Positions 5,585-11,430 of a stretch of DNA of 11,875 bases are shown piece by piece. The notes under the pieces were generated by a model. It had not been told where the DNA came from, did no database searches, and worked only from the letters and a program-made list of their open reading frames with translations. Position 1 is the stretch's first letter; every line of letters starts with the position of its first letter. The DNA is from an uncultured Ruminococcus sp. (GTDB taxonomy: Bacteria; Bacillota; Clostridia; Oscillospirales; Acutalibacteraceae): positions 1 through 11,875 of the forward strand of contig CATOLC010000018.1 of the NCBI GenBank assembly GCA_951800855.1, read 5' to 3'. A program made the translations under genes and the position numbers.

Positions 5585-5962
5585 TTAAAATGGTAAATCT
5601 TCATCAGAAGTATCAATTAAATCAACATCTTGTTCATCATTCTTTTTAAATGCACAGAAATTAACTTCTTTTACGATTACCTCAAACGCTTTTCTTTTGT
5701 TTCCCTGTTTGTCCTCATATTGTCTTGTTTCAAGTCTACCATCGACAATAATCGGTTCGCCTTTTTTAAAGTGTTTACATATAAATTCTGCGGTCCTGTT
5801 CCATGCTACACAGTCTATAAAATCAGTTATTTTTTCTCCGTCTGCGGTGGTTTTAGAGCGACCTACCGCAAGAGAGAATTTAACCACTTCATTATTGTTT
5901 ACCGTTGTTTTAAGTTCGGGAGTATGGGTAAATCTACCCATGCAAGAAAAATTATTCAGCAT
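5585..5962 (-). CDS. ssb: Single-stranded DNA-binding protein
   Basis: This 125-residue phage SSB coats single-stranded DNA in replication and recombination. The OB-fold motifs are clear: MGRFTHTPELK (8-18), VVKFSLAVGR (26-35), DFIDCVAWNRTAEF (47-60), KGEPIIVDGRLETRQYEDKQ (67-86) and AFEVIVKEVNF (92-102). The tail ends in the acidic tip DEDLPF, which in bacterial SSBs docks partner proteins. It is shorter than host SSBs (~150-170 residues) because the Gly/Gln-rich linker is nearly absent. It overlaps the end of the annealing protein gene by 11 bp, with GAGG 9 nt upstream of its ATG inside that gene, so the two are coupled. The pair SSB plus annealing protein is typical of phage recombination modules. 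Confidence 0.95.
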   Translation of the reverse strand: MLNNFSCMGRFTHTPELKTTVNNNEVVKFSLAVGRSKTTADGEKITDFIDCVAWNRTAEFICKHFKKGEPIIVDGRLETRQYEDKQGNKRKAFEVIVKEVNFCAFKKNDEQDVDLIDTSDEDLPF

Positions 5963-6830
5963 TTTCTTTTTCCTCTTTCTTTTTAAAATTTTGAAGCTTC
6001 TTTATTGCTTGATTTGCCTGTTCTTCGCTTAATTCTGATAATTCTTTAACTTTATATTTTGTAAGGATTCCTTGCTTTAATTTCTGGGCTTGTCCGTTAT
6101 ATTTTTCTATTTCATCTATGAGTAAATTTACAGTTTCAATATCTGCTATATTTTTCTTTTCTTGCTTAGCTTCTTTTATTTCTTCTTGTGCTTCGGGCAA
6201 ATCTTCACCAGAGTAAATATATAAACCTAATCCAAACATAGCTAAATTCTTAACTAGACACCTCATAATCGTTTTATTTATGTCGAACATCGTTGCAGAC
6301 TCAACTATAATTCCCTTTTTATATCTTGTATCATAGGTATAGGGTTTGTTTTTCATAGCTTTATTTGCTCCGTCCATAACTGGCAACCACATGGAATGAG
6401 TGAGACCGTCAACTGTAACATCAGTAAATACCATATAGCCTGTGTTTTCATCATAGACATATGGGAGTTGCTGTTCACCAAAAAGATGAATTTTATACGT
6501 TAGAGTAGGGAAGCGTTTTTTAGCTTGTGCCCATGCGTAAGTCCATGACAAATATGACAAATTATTTTTCTTTTCGATATATTCATTTACGTTAATTGCA
6601 TAAAGTTCTTTAAACACATTTTCACCTCTTGACAATTCTTTATTTTTTGGTAAACTGTTATCTGAACTAACGTTGTTCAAACAATAATTATTGTTGCTCT
6701 CCAAAGAGGTTAAGTCTTTGGAGGCTTTATCTATCTTAGAGGTGATTTCGCTTGCTTTAATAAGAGCGTTCTTACCCTGTTTTTTATTTATCTCGTTTAC
6801 TGTTACATCTAAAATCTTTTTTGCACTCAT
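5952..6830 (-). CDS. Sak3/DUF1071-type single-strand annealing protein (Rad52-like)
   Basis: Residues ~72-212 match DUF1071 annealing proteins: VFKELYAINVNEYIEKKNN (72-90), LSYLSWTYAWAQAKKRFP (91-108), GYMVFTDVTVDGLTHSMWLP (131-150), MDGANKAMK (152-160) and IMRCLVKNLAMFGLGLYIY (188-206). Such proteins anneal complementary strands held by SSB, which is encoded next. The C-terminal part is a charged helical tail. No partner exonuclease is visible nearby. The first 71 residues are unlike the usual family start. The codon GTG at 6617 (V72) is preceded by AGAGGTGA with good spacing, and would give a normal-sized 221-residue protein. The upstream ATG at 6830 also has a good site (AAGGAGG), so either the extension is real or both starts are used. 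The Sak3 sub-name is less certain than the DUF1071 match. Confidence 0.87.
   Translation of the reverse strand: MSAKKILDVTVNEINKKQGKNALIKASEITSKIDKASKDLTSLESNNNYCLNNVSSDNSLPKNKELSRGENVFKELYAINVNEYIEKKNNLSYLSWTYAWAQAKKRFPTLTYKIHLFGEQQLPYVYDENTGYMVFTDVTVDGLTHSMWLPVMDGANKAMKNKPYTYDTRYKKGIIVESATMFDINKTIMRCLVKNLAMFGLGLYIYSGEDLPEAQEEIKEAKQEKKNIADIETVNLLIDEIEKYNGQAQKLKQGILTKYKVKELSELSEEQANQAIKKLQNFKKKEEKENAE
6680..6723. repeat. Two adjacent palindromes in the extension of the annealing protein gene
   Basis: AACAATAATTATTGTT (6680-6695) is a perfect 16-bp palindrome. Three bases on, CTCCAAAG (6699-6706) and CTTTGGAG (6716-6723) form an 8-bp hairpin with a 9-nt loop. Both fall in the part coding for the atypical N-terminal extension (residues ~36-51), about 65-80 bp upstream of the internal start signal at 6617. 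They might be a protein site or influence translation of the internal start. Function is unknown. Confidence 0.4.
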
Positions 6831-6833
6831 CTC

Positions 6834-7754
6834 TTATATTTCCTCCTTTTTAAGTTCTGCTAATTCTTTTAATACATACTTCAACGCATACTCTGAATTA
6901 TTATTCAAGTGCCTTTGCCAAGCCTTATTTTTGCCACTCCACCTAAAACCATTATGCTTTAAAATATCTCTTATTTCTTTGCTTGGAATTTCATCAAAGA
7001 ATAGTTGTAACCTCATTAATTCGATGTTTCTTACTATCTTAAAGTATTCGTTTTCACTTTCCTGCGTTGGAGTTTCCTTTGCTTTTTTAAGTGCTTGTAG
7101 TCTATTTTTTAACCTATGTATTTCTTGATTATTGTTGCTTAGCATATAAGAGGGGTAAGGTTTTTGTTGCCAACTGTAACTTGATTTTATTTTTTCATCC
7201 ATACTTTCGGCTTCTTCATCACTTAAGCCTTTATAATCTTTCATGGTTTTATGCTTTCTGTAATGTGCGTTGGCTTCTTTCATTTCTTTTTGCAAGTTTT
7301 CTTTACTCAAAATCTTTGCTTCAAGCTCCCGAACCGCATTCTCGTCACTTGATTTTATGATGTAGCTACCATTTACAATAGAGCGAATCTTATCTTTTAT
7401 AGACATAAGCTTAGTGTGTTCTTCAAAATGCCTGTCCATCATAGAATTTTGTTTTTCTTTTCTTCTTACTGGAAAGTTGCCACCTCCAGTTATCAATATT
7501 GACGGACAATAGCACTGTATTTCGTAGTATCTATTTACCCAATCGGCATATTTCTCTGCAAATCTTTCTACTAATCTATCAATTCTGTTTATAGCTTCCT
7601 CGCTATTTGCTTTTTTCTTTTGCTCCTCTGCAAACATAACTACGTCATCTACTACACTTCTATATTCATTTGTTGCACTTCCGTCTTTGTAGTCGTTGTA
7701 ACTCGTCATCATTTTTGCTTGCTTTGCCTTTTTTTCGTTAATTTGATAATACAT
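6834..7754 (-). CDS. Phage protein with a C-terminal GFRWS/AWQR domain; function unknown
   Basis: This 306-residue, highly charged protein is not assigned to a function. Its clearest feature is the C-terminal segment PSKEIRDILKHNGFRW (257-272) followed by KAWQRHLNNN (277-286). That small conserved module is found at the ends of many phage and mobile-element proteins, including DUF3560-type ones. An N-terminal helical region (30-80) and the motif ITGGGNFPVRRKEKQN (88-103) are also visible. The middle (~110-225) is rich in Lys and Glu and probably helical. AAAGGA precedes ATG 7754. The stop is 3 nt from the annealing protein start, whose ribosome binding site lies in this gene's last codons. 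A role in recombination or replication is suggested only by position. Confidence 0.75.
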   Translation of the reverse strand: MYYQINEKKAKQAKMMTSYNDYKDGSATNEYRSVVDDVVMFAEEQKKKANSEEAINRIDRLVERFAEKYADWVNRYYEIQCYCPSILITGGGNFPVRRKEKQNSMMDRHFEEHTKLMSIKDKIRSIVNGSYIIKSSDENAVRELEAKILSKENLQKEMKEANAHYRKHKTMKDYKGLSDEEAESMDEKIKSSYSWQQKPYPSYMLSNNNQEIHRLKNRLQALKKAKETPTQESENEYFKIVRNIELMRLQLFFDEIPSKEIRDILKHNGFRWSGKNKAWQRHLNNNSEYALKYVLKELAELKKEEI

Positions 7755-7771
7755 TTTAAAATTCCTTTCTT

Positions 7772-8032
7772 TTAATACTCATTTGCAAATAATATCGTTG
7801 TTATATTTCCATAACTCTCATTAATTACATAAACAATTCCTTGACTAGTTTCATAACGAGCTAGGACACGGTTATTCTTATTTTTATAAGCTTCATCATT
7901 TATTTGCTTATCTTCTTCCGTTAAGTCACCCCAATCTTGATGTAGATATCTCTTTAATAACACACATATTTCTTTAGCAAATTTTTTGCTTTCTGATAAA
8001 GTTTCCCTTATTCCGTTAGTCATAACAAACAT
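7772..8032 (-). CDS. Conserved 86-residue protein of phages and mobile elements (DWGDL/TTILFANEY type)
   Basis: The protein carries HQDWGDLTEEDKQINDEA (31-48), RVLARYETSQGIVYVI (55-70) and a terminal TTILFANEY. This pattern recurs in small proteins of plasmids, integrative elements and phages from Gram-positive bacteria, and has no known function that I can name. The predicted fold is mixed alpha/beta with no membrane segment or signal peptide. GAGG is 8 nt ahead of ATG 8032. It sits between the Gp157-like gene and the 306-residue gene in the leftward early operon, with gaps of 10 and 17 nt. Confidence 0.72.
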   Translation of the reverse strand: MFVMTNGIRETLSESKKFAKEICVLLKRYLHQDWGDLTEEDKQINDEAYKNKNNRVLARYETSQGIVYVINESYGNITTILFANEY

Positions 8033-8042
8033 TTTTAAATCC

Positions 8043-8552
8043 TCACTTTATAATTAAATTCTGATTTTCTACAAGCTGTGCATACGGACATTCAAGATTT
8101 CCTTTTTCAATTTCTTCTCTGATTAGCATTCTGTTCGGAGTATAGGTTACTTTTTTGTTAATAAAATTCTCCTTTTGATTTTCAATCGCCCAGTCTATAA
8201 ATTGGTCTGAAACTTCTGTTTTCACGCTTTTCCTGATTGAAATAGTATGTATTGGAGTTTCCACCTTGTTTTTTCCTATATATATCATTTTGTCTTTTAG
8301 ATAAGCTTCAAGCCTTCTTAAATTCTTGACTTTAACTGCAAGCCGACTATTAAGTCTGTCTATCTCATTATTTATTTTTCCGCAGTCCGCTTTAAGTTCT
8401 TCAATAACTAAAGCGACATTATTTGCTTTTTCATTGAATGTTTCATCAATATTTTCCAGCTTATCAATAAGCTCCTCTGACAATCCATCTTCATTACAAC
8501 AATTACTTAAAATCTCGGCATACTCGTTAGCTATATCGTACAACGTACTCAT
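8043..8552 (-). CDS. Siphovirus Gp157-family protein
   Basis: This 169-residue protein fits the Gp157 family. It has MSTLYDIANEYAEIL at the start, then a long coiled coil with KANNVALVIEELKAD (38-52) and INNEIDRLNSRLAVKVKNLR (56-75 or so), then the family segment YLKDKMIYIGKNKVETP and IHTISIRKS, and a C-terminal domain with YTPNRMLIREEIEKG. Gp157 of Streptococcus thermophilus phages has been associated with phage resistance phenotypes. In most phages the gene stands just upstream of recombination genes, as it does here. Its molecular role is not settled. AAGGAAG precedes the ATG, and the start is 2 nt after the previous stop, so the two are probably coupled. Confidence 0.88.
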   Translation of the reverse strand: MSTLYDIANEYAEILSNCCNEDGLSEELIDKLENIDETFNEKANNVALVIEELKADCGKINNEIDRLNSRLAVKVKNLRRLEAYLKDKMIYIGKNKVETPIHTISIRKSVKTEVSDQFIDWAIENQKENFINKKVTYTPNRMLIREEIEKGNLECPYAQLVENQNLIIK

Positions 8553-8554
8553 TT

Positions 8555-8779
8555 TTACGCTTCCTTTCTTAAAAACTGATAGTTTGCTATTTCAAGTTCG
8601 AGATATTTGTCTTTTTCAGTGTCTTTGTTCTCTAAATACTCGCTCACAAGTTCTTCAAAAAGTTCATTCTCAATTTCTGAATGACAATCCTTGCAATAAA
8701 CAGCACTTCCTAATTTATATAAAACTTCGTCTTTCATCACATCTTTAAATCATCTGTCACACAATACTTTAATTTCCAT
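8555..8779 (-). pseudogene. Zinc-knuckle protein gene interrupted by an in-frame TGA
   Basis: From ATG 8779 the frame reads MEIKVLCDR, then TGA (8752-8750), then FKDVMKDEVLYKLG and onward to AVYCKDCHSEIENE and the end at 8555 (75 codons with both stops). The C-terminal knuckle is CxxC. An N-terminal partner CxxC is expected in LCDR-x, and the TGA stands exactly where its second Cys would be, one base away from TGC or TGT. AAGGAG lies about 12 nt upstream of the ATG. The 61-residue piece that can start at GTG 8740 (second codon ATG) has no ribosome binding sequence of its own. The simplest reading is a nonsense mutation, with possible weak restart. Its neighbour at 8860-9063 has two complete CxxC knuckles. 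Confidence 0.6.
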
Positions 8780-8859
8780 ACTACTCTTGCACTCCTTAAA
8801 TATTTTTGATACAATAAACTCGACTTTTGTTCTGAAGTTTAACTCGGAACCTTTCTAAT

Positions 8860-9063
8860 TTAAATGGCATCTTCAAAGCAATTCTCACTTTCGTTTTCTG
8901 CTTCTTTTTTAAAACTGTCCATACAGTATTCGCAATATAGCTCTCCTTTTATTTCCCAAACATCCTCGCCTGCATAAATGTCTTGTCCACATTCTGCACA
9001 GTATCCTACTGTTTCAGGCTCGGGTGGCTCTAACCAATATCTTGGTTCTGGTACGTCGTACAT
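8860..9063 (-). CDS. Small zinc-knuckle protein, function unknown
   Basis: This 67-residue acidic protein starts with a Pro-rich segment (VPEPRYWLEPPEPE). It then carries two CxxC knuckles 18 residues apart (C22, C25 and C44, C47: YCAECGQDIY and ELYCEYCMDSF), a treble-clef or LIM-like zinc site. The tail is Glu-rich. Small proteins like this are frequent in early phage operons and may bind host factors, but no function can be given. AAAGGAGGTGA stands ahead of ATG 9063, one of the strongest ribosome binding sites in the window. It follows the 51-residue gene by 14 nt. The 76 bases between its stop and the next start signal hold nothing I recognise. Confidence 0.72.
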   Translation of the reverse strand: MYDVPEPRYWLEPPEPETVGYCAECGQDIYAGEDVWEIKGELYCEYCMDSFKKEAENESENCFEDAI

Positions 9064-9077
9064 ATTTTCACCTCCTT

Positions 9078-9233
9078 TTACTGAATTTTAAATGTAACTT
9101 TCAAATCAGGGTATTGCTTAGTAAGAATTTCTTTAGCTTTGTTTACACTTACATTTGTTGCCAATGCCCACTTAACTACATCACAATGCTTTTTACCATC
9201 TAAATAGCACCATATTGTCTTTGTTTTTCTCAT
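9078..9233 (-). CDS. Small basic protein, first gene of the leftward early operon
   Basis: A 51-codon frame from ATG 9233 to TAA 9080-9078 is preceded by AGGAGGTGA at ideal distance. The product begins MRKTKTIWCYLDGKK and continues with CDVVKWALATNVSVNKAKE and a terminal LKVTFKIQ. It is basic and likely mostly helical with a short strand at each end. I do not recognise a family. Its place just downstream of the leftward promoter and the candidate operator is that of an early lytic gene, where small regulators or anti-host proteins are common. It could be a Cro-like or excision-type protein, but no helix-turn-helix is clear. Confidence 0.65.
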   Translation of the reverse strand: MRKTKTIWCYLDGKKHCDVVKWALATNVSVNKAKEILTKQYPDLKVTFKIQ

Positions 9234-9255
9234 TATTTTCACCTCCTATATTTAT

Positions 9256-9284
9256 ATTATACTACGATTAGAGTAAAAAATAAA
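9256..9284 (-). promoter_or_regulatory. Leftward early promoter
   Basis: On the minus strand a perfect TATAAT (9261-9256) lies 23 nt upstream of the ATG at 9233. The -35 region 17 nt further up (9284-9279, TTTATT) is weak. It is the only good -10 before the long leftward gene run, so it probably drives the early operon. The poor -35 sits inside the dyad at 9272-9307, which suggests control by a bound protein. Confidence 0.55.
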
Positions 9285-9307
9285 CGGTATAACGTAATAT
9301 TTTTACT
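9272..9307. promoter_or_regulatory. 36-bp imperfect dyad; candidate operator of the lysogeny switch
   Basis: Bases 9272-9289 and 9290-9307 are inverted copies matching at 13 of 18 positions, with AGTAAAAA outside and ACG inside sharing one centre. It covers the -35 of the leftward promoter and lies about 25 bp upstream of the rightward -35. This is where an XRE-type repressor, encoded next door, would be expected to bind to block early lytic genes. Confidence 0.5.
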
Positions 9308-9331
9308 TTTTATTGAATATTTTTTCTTATA

Positions 9332-9360
9332 TTGACTAAAATATAAAAATTTTATATAAT
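9332..9360 (+). promoter_or_regulatory. Rightward promoter of the XRE-type regulator
   Basis: TTGACT (9332-9337), 17 nt, TATAAT (9355-9360) is a near-consensus sigma-A promoter. The regulator start codon follows 24 nt downstream with GGAG at 9371-9374. It is the best promoter in the window, as expected for a repressor kept on in the lysogen. Confidence 0.75.
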
Positions 9361-9384
9361 ATATAAAAAAGGAGAAATGATGAA

Positions 9385-9618
9385 ATGATAAAATCTAATT
9401 TAAGAGTTTTATTAGCCATGAGAGAAATGTCACAAACTAAATTATCAAACCTTACAGGGATACGTCCTGCTACTATAACAAGTATGGTGCATAATACTTG
9501 TAAGTTAATTCCTGTTCATTCTCTTGATAAAATGTGCAAGGTTTTAGATTGTAATGTCGGTGACTTATTTACTTATATAGAGTCGTCAGATGACGATGAC
9601 AAAAAATTAGAACAATAA
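9385..9618 (+). CDS. XRE-family (Cro/C1-type) transcriptional regulator, likely lysogeny repressor
   Basis: The 77-residue protein is one helix-turn-helix domain: LRVLLAMREMSQTKLSNLTG (6-25), then IRPATITSMVHN (26-37), and LDKMCKVLDCNVGDLFTYIE (48-67), the usual end of a Cro/C1 domain. The acidic tail DDDDKK follows. It has no cleavable C-terminal peptidase domain, so SOS induction of the LexA type is not visible. It reads away from the early operon, from its own strong promoter, across a candidate operator. This makes it the best candidate for the immunity repressor, although a Cro-like role cannot be excluded. Two other ATGs just upstream (9377 and 9380) run into stop codons, so 9385 is the start. 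Confidence 0.85.
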   Translation: MIKSNLRVLLAMREMSQTKLSNLTGIRPATITSMVHNTCKLIPVHSLDKMCKVLDCNVGDLFTYIESSDDDDKKLEQ

Positions 9619-9634
9619 ATTTTTTCTATTGTTC
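9610..9634. terminator. Inverted repeat shared by the ends of two convergent genes; weak bidirectional terminator
   Basis: GAACAATA (9610-9617) and TATTGTTC (9627-9634) form an 8-bp AT-rich stem around a T-rich 9-nt loop. The last codons and stops of the regulator (+) and of the 49-residue gene (-) lie in the stem, so both proteins end in Glu-Gln. No T tract follows on either side, so termination would be weak. Confidence 0.35.
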
Positions 9635-9775
9635 ATCAGATGTTACGTTAAATATTTTTAGGCATATTCTGCTAAATGCTTCTATTGTTTGTTTTCTCAG
9701 TCTTTTTATTTCAATCGACTGATATATTACCGCCCATGTTAAAATTCCTGTTATTAAAAATAATGCTGTTTCCAT
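9626..9775 (-). CDS. Small single-pass membrane protein (49 residues)
   Basis: The frame runs from ATG 9775 to TAG 9628-9626 and has AAAGGAAG 8 nt upstream. The protein begins METALFLITGILTWAVIY, a hydrophobic segment long enough to cross the membrane. A positive stretch follows (IEIKRLRKQ), then an amphipathic C-terminal part. Topology would be N-out, C-in by the positive-inside rule. It is tail to tail with the repressor gene, in opposite direction, and thus in the lysogeny region. Small hydrophobic proteins in this place may be superinfection-exclusion factors, type I toxins or holin-like peptides. The sequence does not decide between them, and I do not recognise a family. Confidence 0.55.
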   Translation of the reverse strand: METALFLITGILTWAVIYQSIEIKRLRKQTIEAFSRICLKIFNVTSDEQ

Positions 9776-9811
9776 TTTTATTTCTTCCTTTCATATAATT
9801 TGTAGGTATAA

Positions 9812-9846
9812 AAAACCCATGAATACAAAAAGTACTCATGGGTTTT
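9812..9846. terminator. Strong hairpin, bidirectional intrinsic terminator
   Basis: AAAACCCATGA (9812-9822) and TCATGGGTTTT (9836-9846) form a perfect 11-bp stem with a 13-nt loop. The stem has a T run at its end in both directions. It separates the recombinase from the repressor region and would stop rightward read-through from the repressor. It lies upstream of the 49-residue gene on the minus strand, so that gene needs a promoter in the ~35 bp between them. Confidence 0.65.
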
Positions 9847-9870
9847 CATATTAGTGTAATAAAATAAAGT

Positions 9871-9899
9871 GTATAAACAGAGCTACTTTTACATACTAA
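9871..9899 (+). promoter_or_regulatory. Sigma-E-like promoter match upstream of the recombinase
   Basis: GTATAAA (9871-9877), 14 nt, CATACTAA (9892-9899) resembles the mother-cell sigma-E promoter (an ATA core at -35, CATAC at -10, spacing 13-15). It reads toward the recombinase. Mother-cell expression would fit excision from cotJC during sporulation. The last -10 bases are off consensus and the DNA is AT-rich, so chance is a real possibility. Confidence 0.35.
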
Positions 9900-9912
9900 A
9901 ATTTAGTATAAT
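9894..9912 (+). promoter_or_regulatory. Possible sigma-A -10 and 15-bp palindrome before the recombinase
   Basis: TACTAAAATTTAGTA (9894-9908) is a 7-bp inverted repeat around one base. It overlaps TATAAT (9907-9912), a perfect -10 hexamer without a good -35. The palindrome may be an operator that controls recombinase expression. AAAGGAGCGG follows just before the GTG at 9958. Confidence 0.4.
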
Positions 9913-9957
9913 TAAGTTTTACTAACGAGAAAACCAGTTTAAAAAGGAGCGGAATAT

Positions 9958-11388
9958 GTGAAAATAGGTGCTGCCTACATAAGAGTTTCAACTGATGACC
10001 AAATAGAGCTATCTCCGGATAGTCAATTAAAAGAAATTAAAAAATATGCAAAAAATAATGATATAATTTTATCTAACGAATTTATATTTGTAGATGAGGG
10101 AATAAGCGGTAAATATGCAAAAAAGCGTCCTGAGTTTATGAAAATGATAGGTATTGCAAAAAACAAACCTAAACCATTTGATATAATATTACTATGGAAA
10201 TTTTCTCGTTTTGCACGAAACAGGCAAGACAGCATAGTTTATAAGTCTATGCTCCGTAAAGAATATGGTATTGATGTTGTTTCCATAACAGAGCAATTAT
10301 CTGATGACCCAACTTCAATTTTAGTTGAGGCTCTTTTAGAGGCTATGGACGAATATTATTCAATTAACCTAGCACAAGAAGTAAAACGAGGTATGAATGA
10401 GAAATTTTCAAGAGGAGGAGTAGTTACTGCTCCGCCTTTTGGATATAAAATGGGAGAAACTCACTTTGAGATTGATGATAAAACTTCCCATGTTGTTAGG
10501 ATGATTTTTAATGACTTTGTAAATGGAATGCCCACAAGACAAATTGCAGTTAAACTAAATAGTATGGGTATTTACTCAAATCGTGGAAATATGTTCGAAA
10601 ACAGAACAGTTGAATATATTCTCTCAAACCCAGTTTATATTGGAAAGCTAAGGCGAAATCTTAATGGTGTTGATAAGCGTGACCGTTTTCATAGAGGAGA
10701 AGATGTTGTTACTGTAAATGGTGAACATGAACCATTAATTGATTTAAAAACATATGAAAAGGTACAACAGATGTTTTTAGATTTAAAAAAACGATATACT
10801 CCAAATGCAAGAAATACTTACGCTGATTTTATGCTTCGTGGACTTGTACGTTGCAGTAATTGTAGTAGTACATTAACTCAAGCAGTAAAAGGAAAATCAT
10901 TACAATGTCATAAGTATGCAAGAGGTCAATGTAACAAAAGTCATAGCATATCACTTTCCAAAATAAATGAAGCTGTTTTAAATAAATTACAACTTGATAT
11001 TAATGAAGATGAATTAGATATTTCTATTAAAGAAGTTAGCGAAAATAATCAAAAAGATGTCCTAAAATCACTACGGGATAAAGAATATAGAAAATTAGAA
11101 AGAATAAAATTAGCTTATGAAAATGGTATTGATAGCATCGAAGAATATAAGATAAATAAAATTAAAGTGTTAGAATGTATCAAACAATTAGAAAGTCAGA
11201 TTTCAAAACCTAACACTGATAAAAATGTTATCCAAAAGACATTTAAAAAAAAGCTCAAAGATGCCATTAAAAAACTTAAATCAACCAAATTAAGCGAAAA
11301 TGAAAAAAACGAAATACTAAGGTCCTTTATTTCAAAAATTGTTTTCAATAGAGAATGTGGTACTATTCAAATATATTACTACATATAG
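9958..11388 (+). CDS. Large serine recombinase (phage integrase/excisionase)
   Basis: This 476-residue enzyme cuts and rejoins DNA through a serine-DNA link and should integrate and excise the element. The resolvase domain holds AAYIRVSTDDQ (5-15, nucleophile Ser11), the segment VDEGISGKYAKKRPEF (45-60) and the arginine-rich LLWKFSRFARNRQDS (78-92). The recombinase domain follows (FGYKMG, IAVKLNSMGIYS, NPVYIGKLRRN). After it come a zinc ribbon (C299, C302, C317, C325) and a coiled-coil end (~355-450). Length and order are normal, so it looks active. It starts at GTG, well spaced from AAAGGAGCGG. Its stop is 31 bp from the cotJC fragment, the usual place of such a gene at one end of its element. 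No recombination directionality factor was recognised in the window. Confidence 0.96.
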   Translation: MKIGAAYIRVSTDDQIELSPDSQLKEIKKYAKNNDIILSNEFIFVDEGISGKYAKKRPEFMKMIGIAKNKPKPFDIILLWKFSRFARNRQDSIVYKSMLRKEYGIDVVSITEQLSDDPTSILVEALLEAMDEYYSINLAQEVKRGMNEKFSRGGVVTAPPFGYKMGETHFEIDDKTSHVVRMIFNDFVNGMPTRQIAVKLNSMGIYSNRGNMFENRTVEYILSNPVYIGKLRRNLNGVDKRDRFHRGEDVVTVNGEHEPLIDLKTYEKVQQMFLDLKKRYTPNARNTYADFMLRGLVRCSNCSSTLTQAVKGKSLQCHKYARGQCNKSHSISLSKINEAVLNKLQLDINEDELDISIKEVSENNQKDVLKSLRDKEYRKLERIKLAYENGIDSIEEYKINKIKVLECIKQLESQISKPNTDKNVIQKTFKKKLKDAIKKLKSTKLSENEKNEILRSFISKIVFNRECGTIQIYYYI

Positions 11389-11430
11389 ACTACTTTTATA
11401 GCATGAGTATATCTTTTAGGAGTATGGAGG
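11389..11430 (+). other. Right element-host junction (attR region)
   Basis: Between the recombinase stop and the first clear cotJC codon the sequence changes from element to host. The cotJC frame is open only from 11420, after an in-frame TAG at 11417-11419. From YGGPDGEL (11423 on) it matches CotJC without a break, so the crossover lies at or just before ~11425. GAGTAT occurs at 11405-11410 and 11420-11425. Serine recombinases share only a 2-bp core, so the exact point cannot be set without the left junction. Confidence 0.7.

Noticed and set aside
5630..6032. Rightward frames of 118 and 111 codons opposite ssb
   Set aside because: Antisense to a well-conserved gene, overlapping each other, with no start signals.
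8700..8752. Selenocysteine insertion at the TGA
   Set aside because: No convincing hairpin follows the TGA within about 40 nt, and the position is a structural zinc ligand and not a redox site.
10023..10235. Leftward 70-codon frame inside the recombinase gene
   Set aside because: Opposite the catalytic domain of the recombinase and without a ribosome binding sequence.
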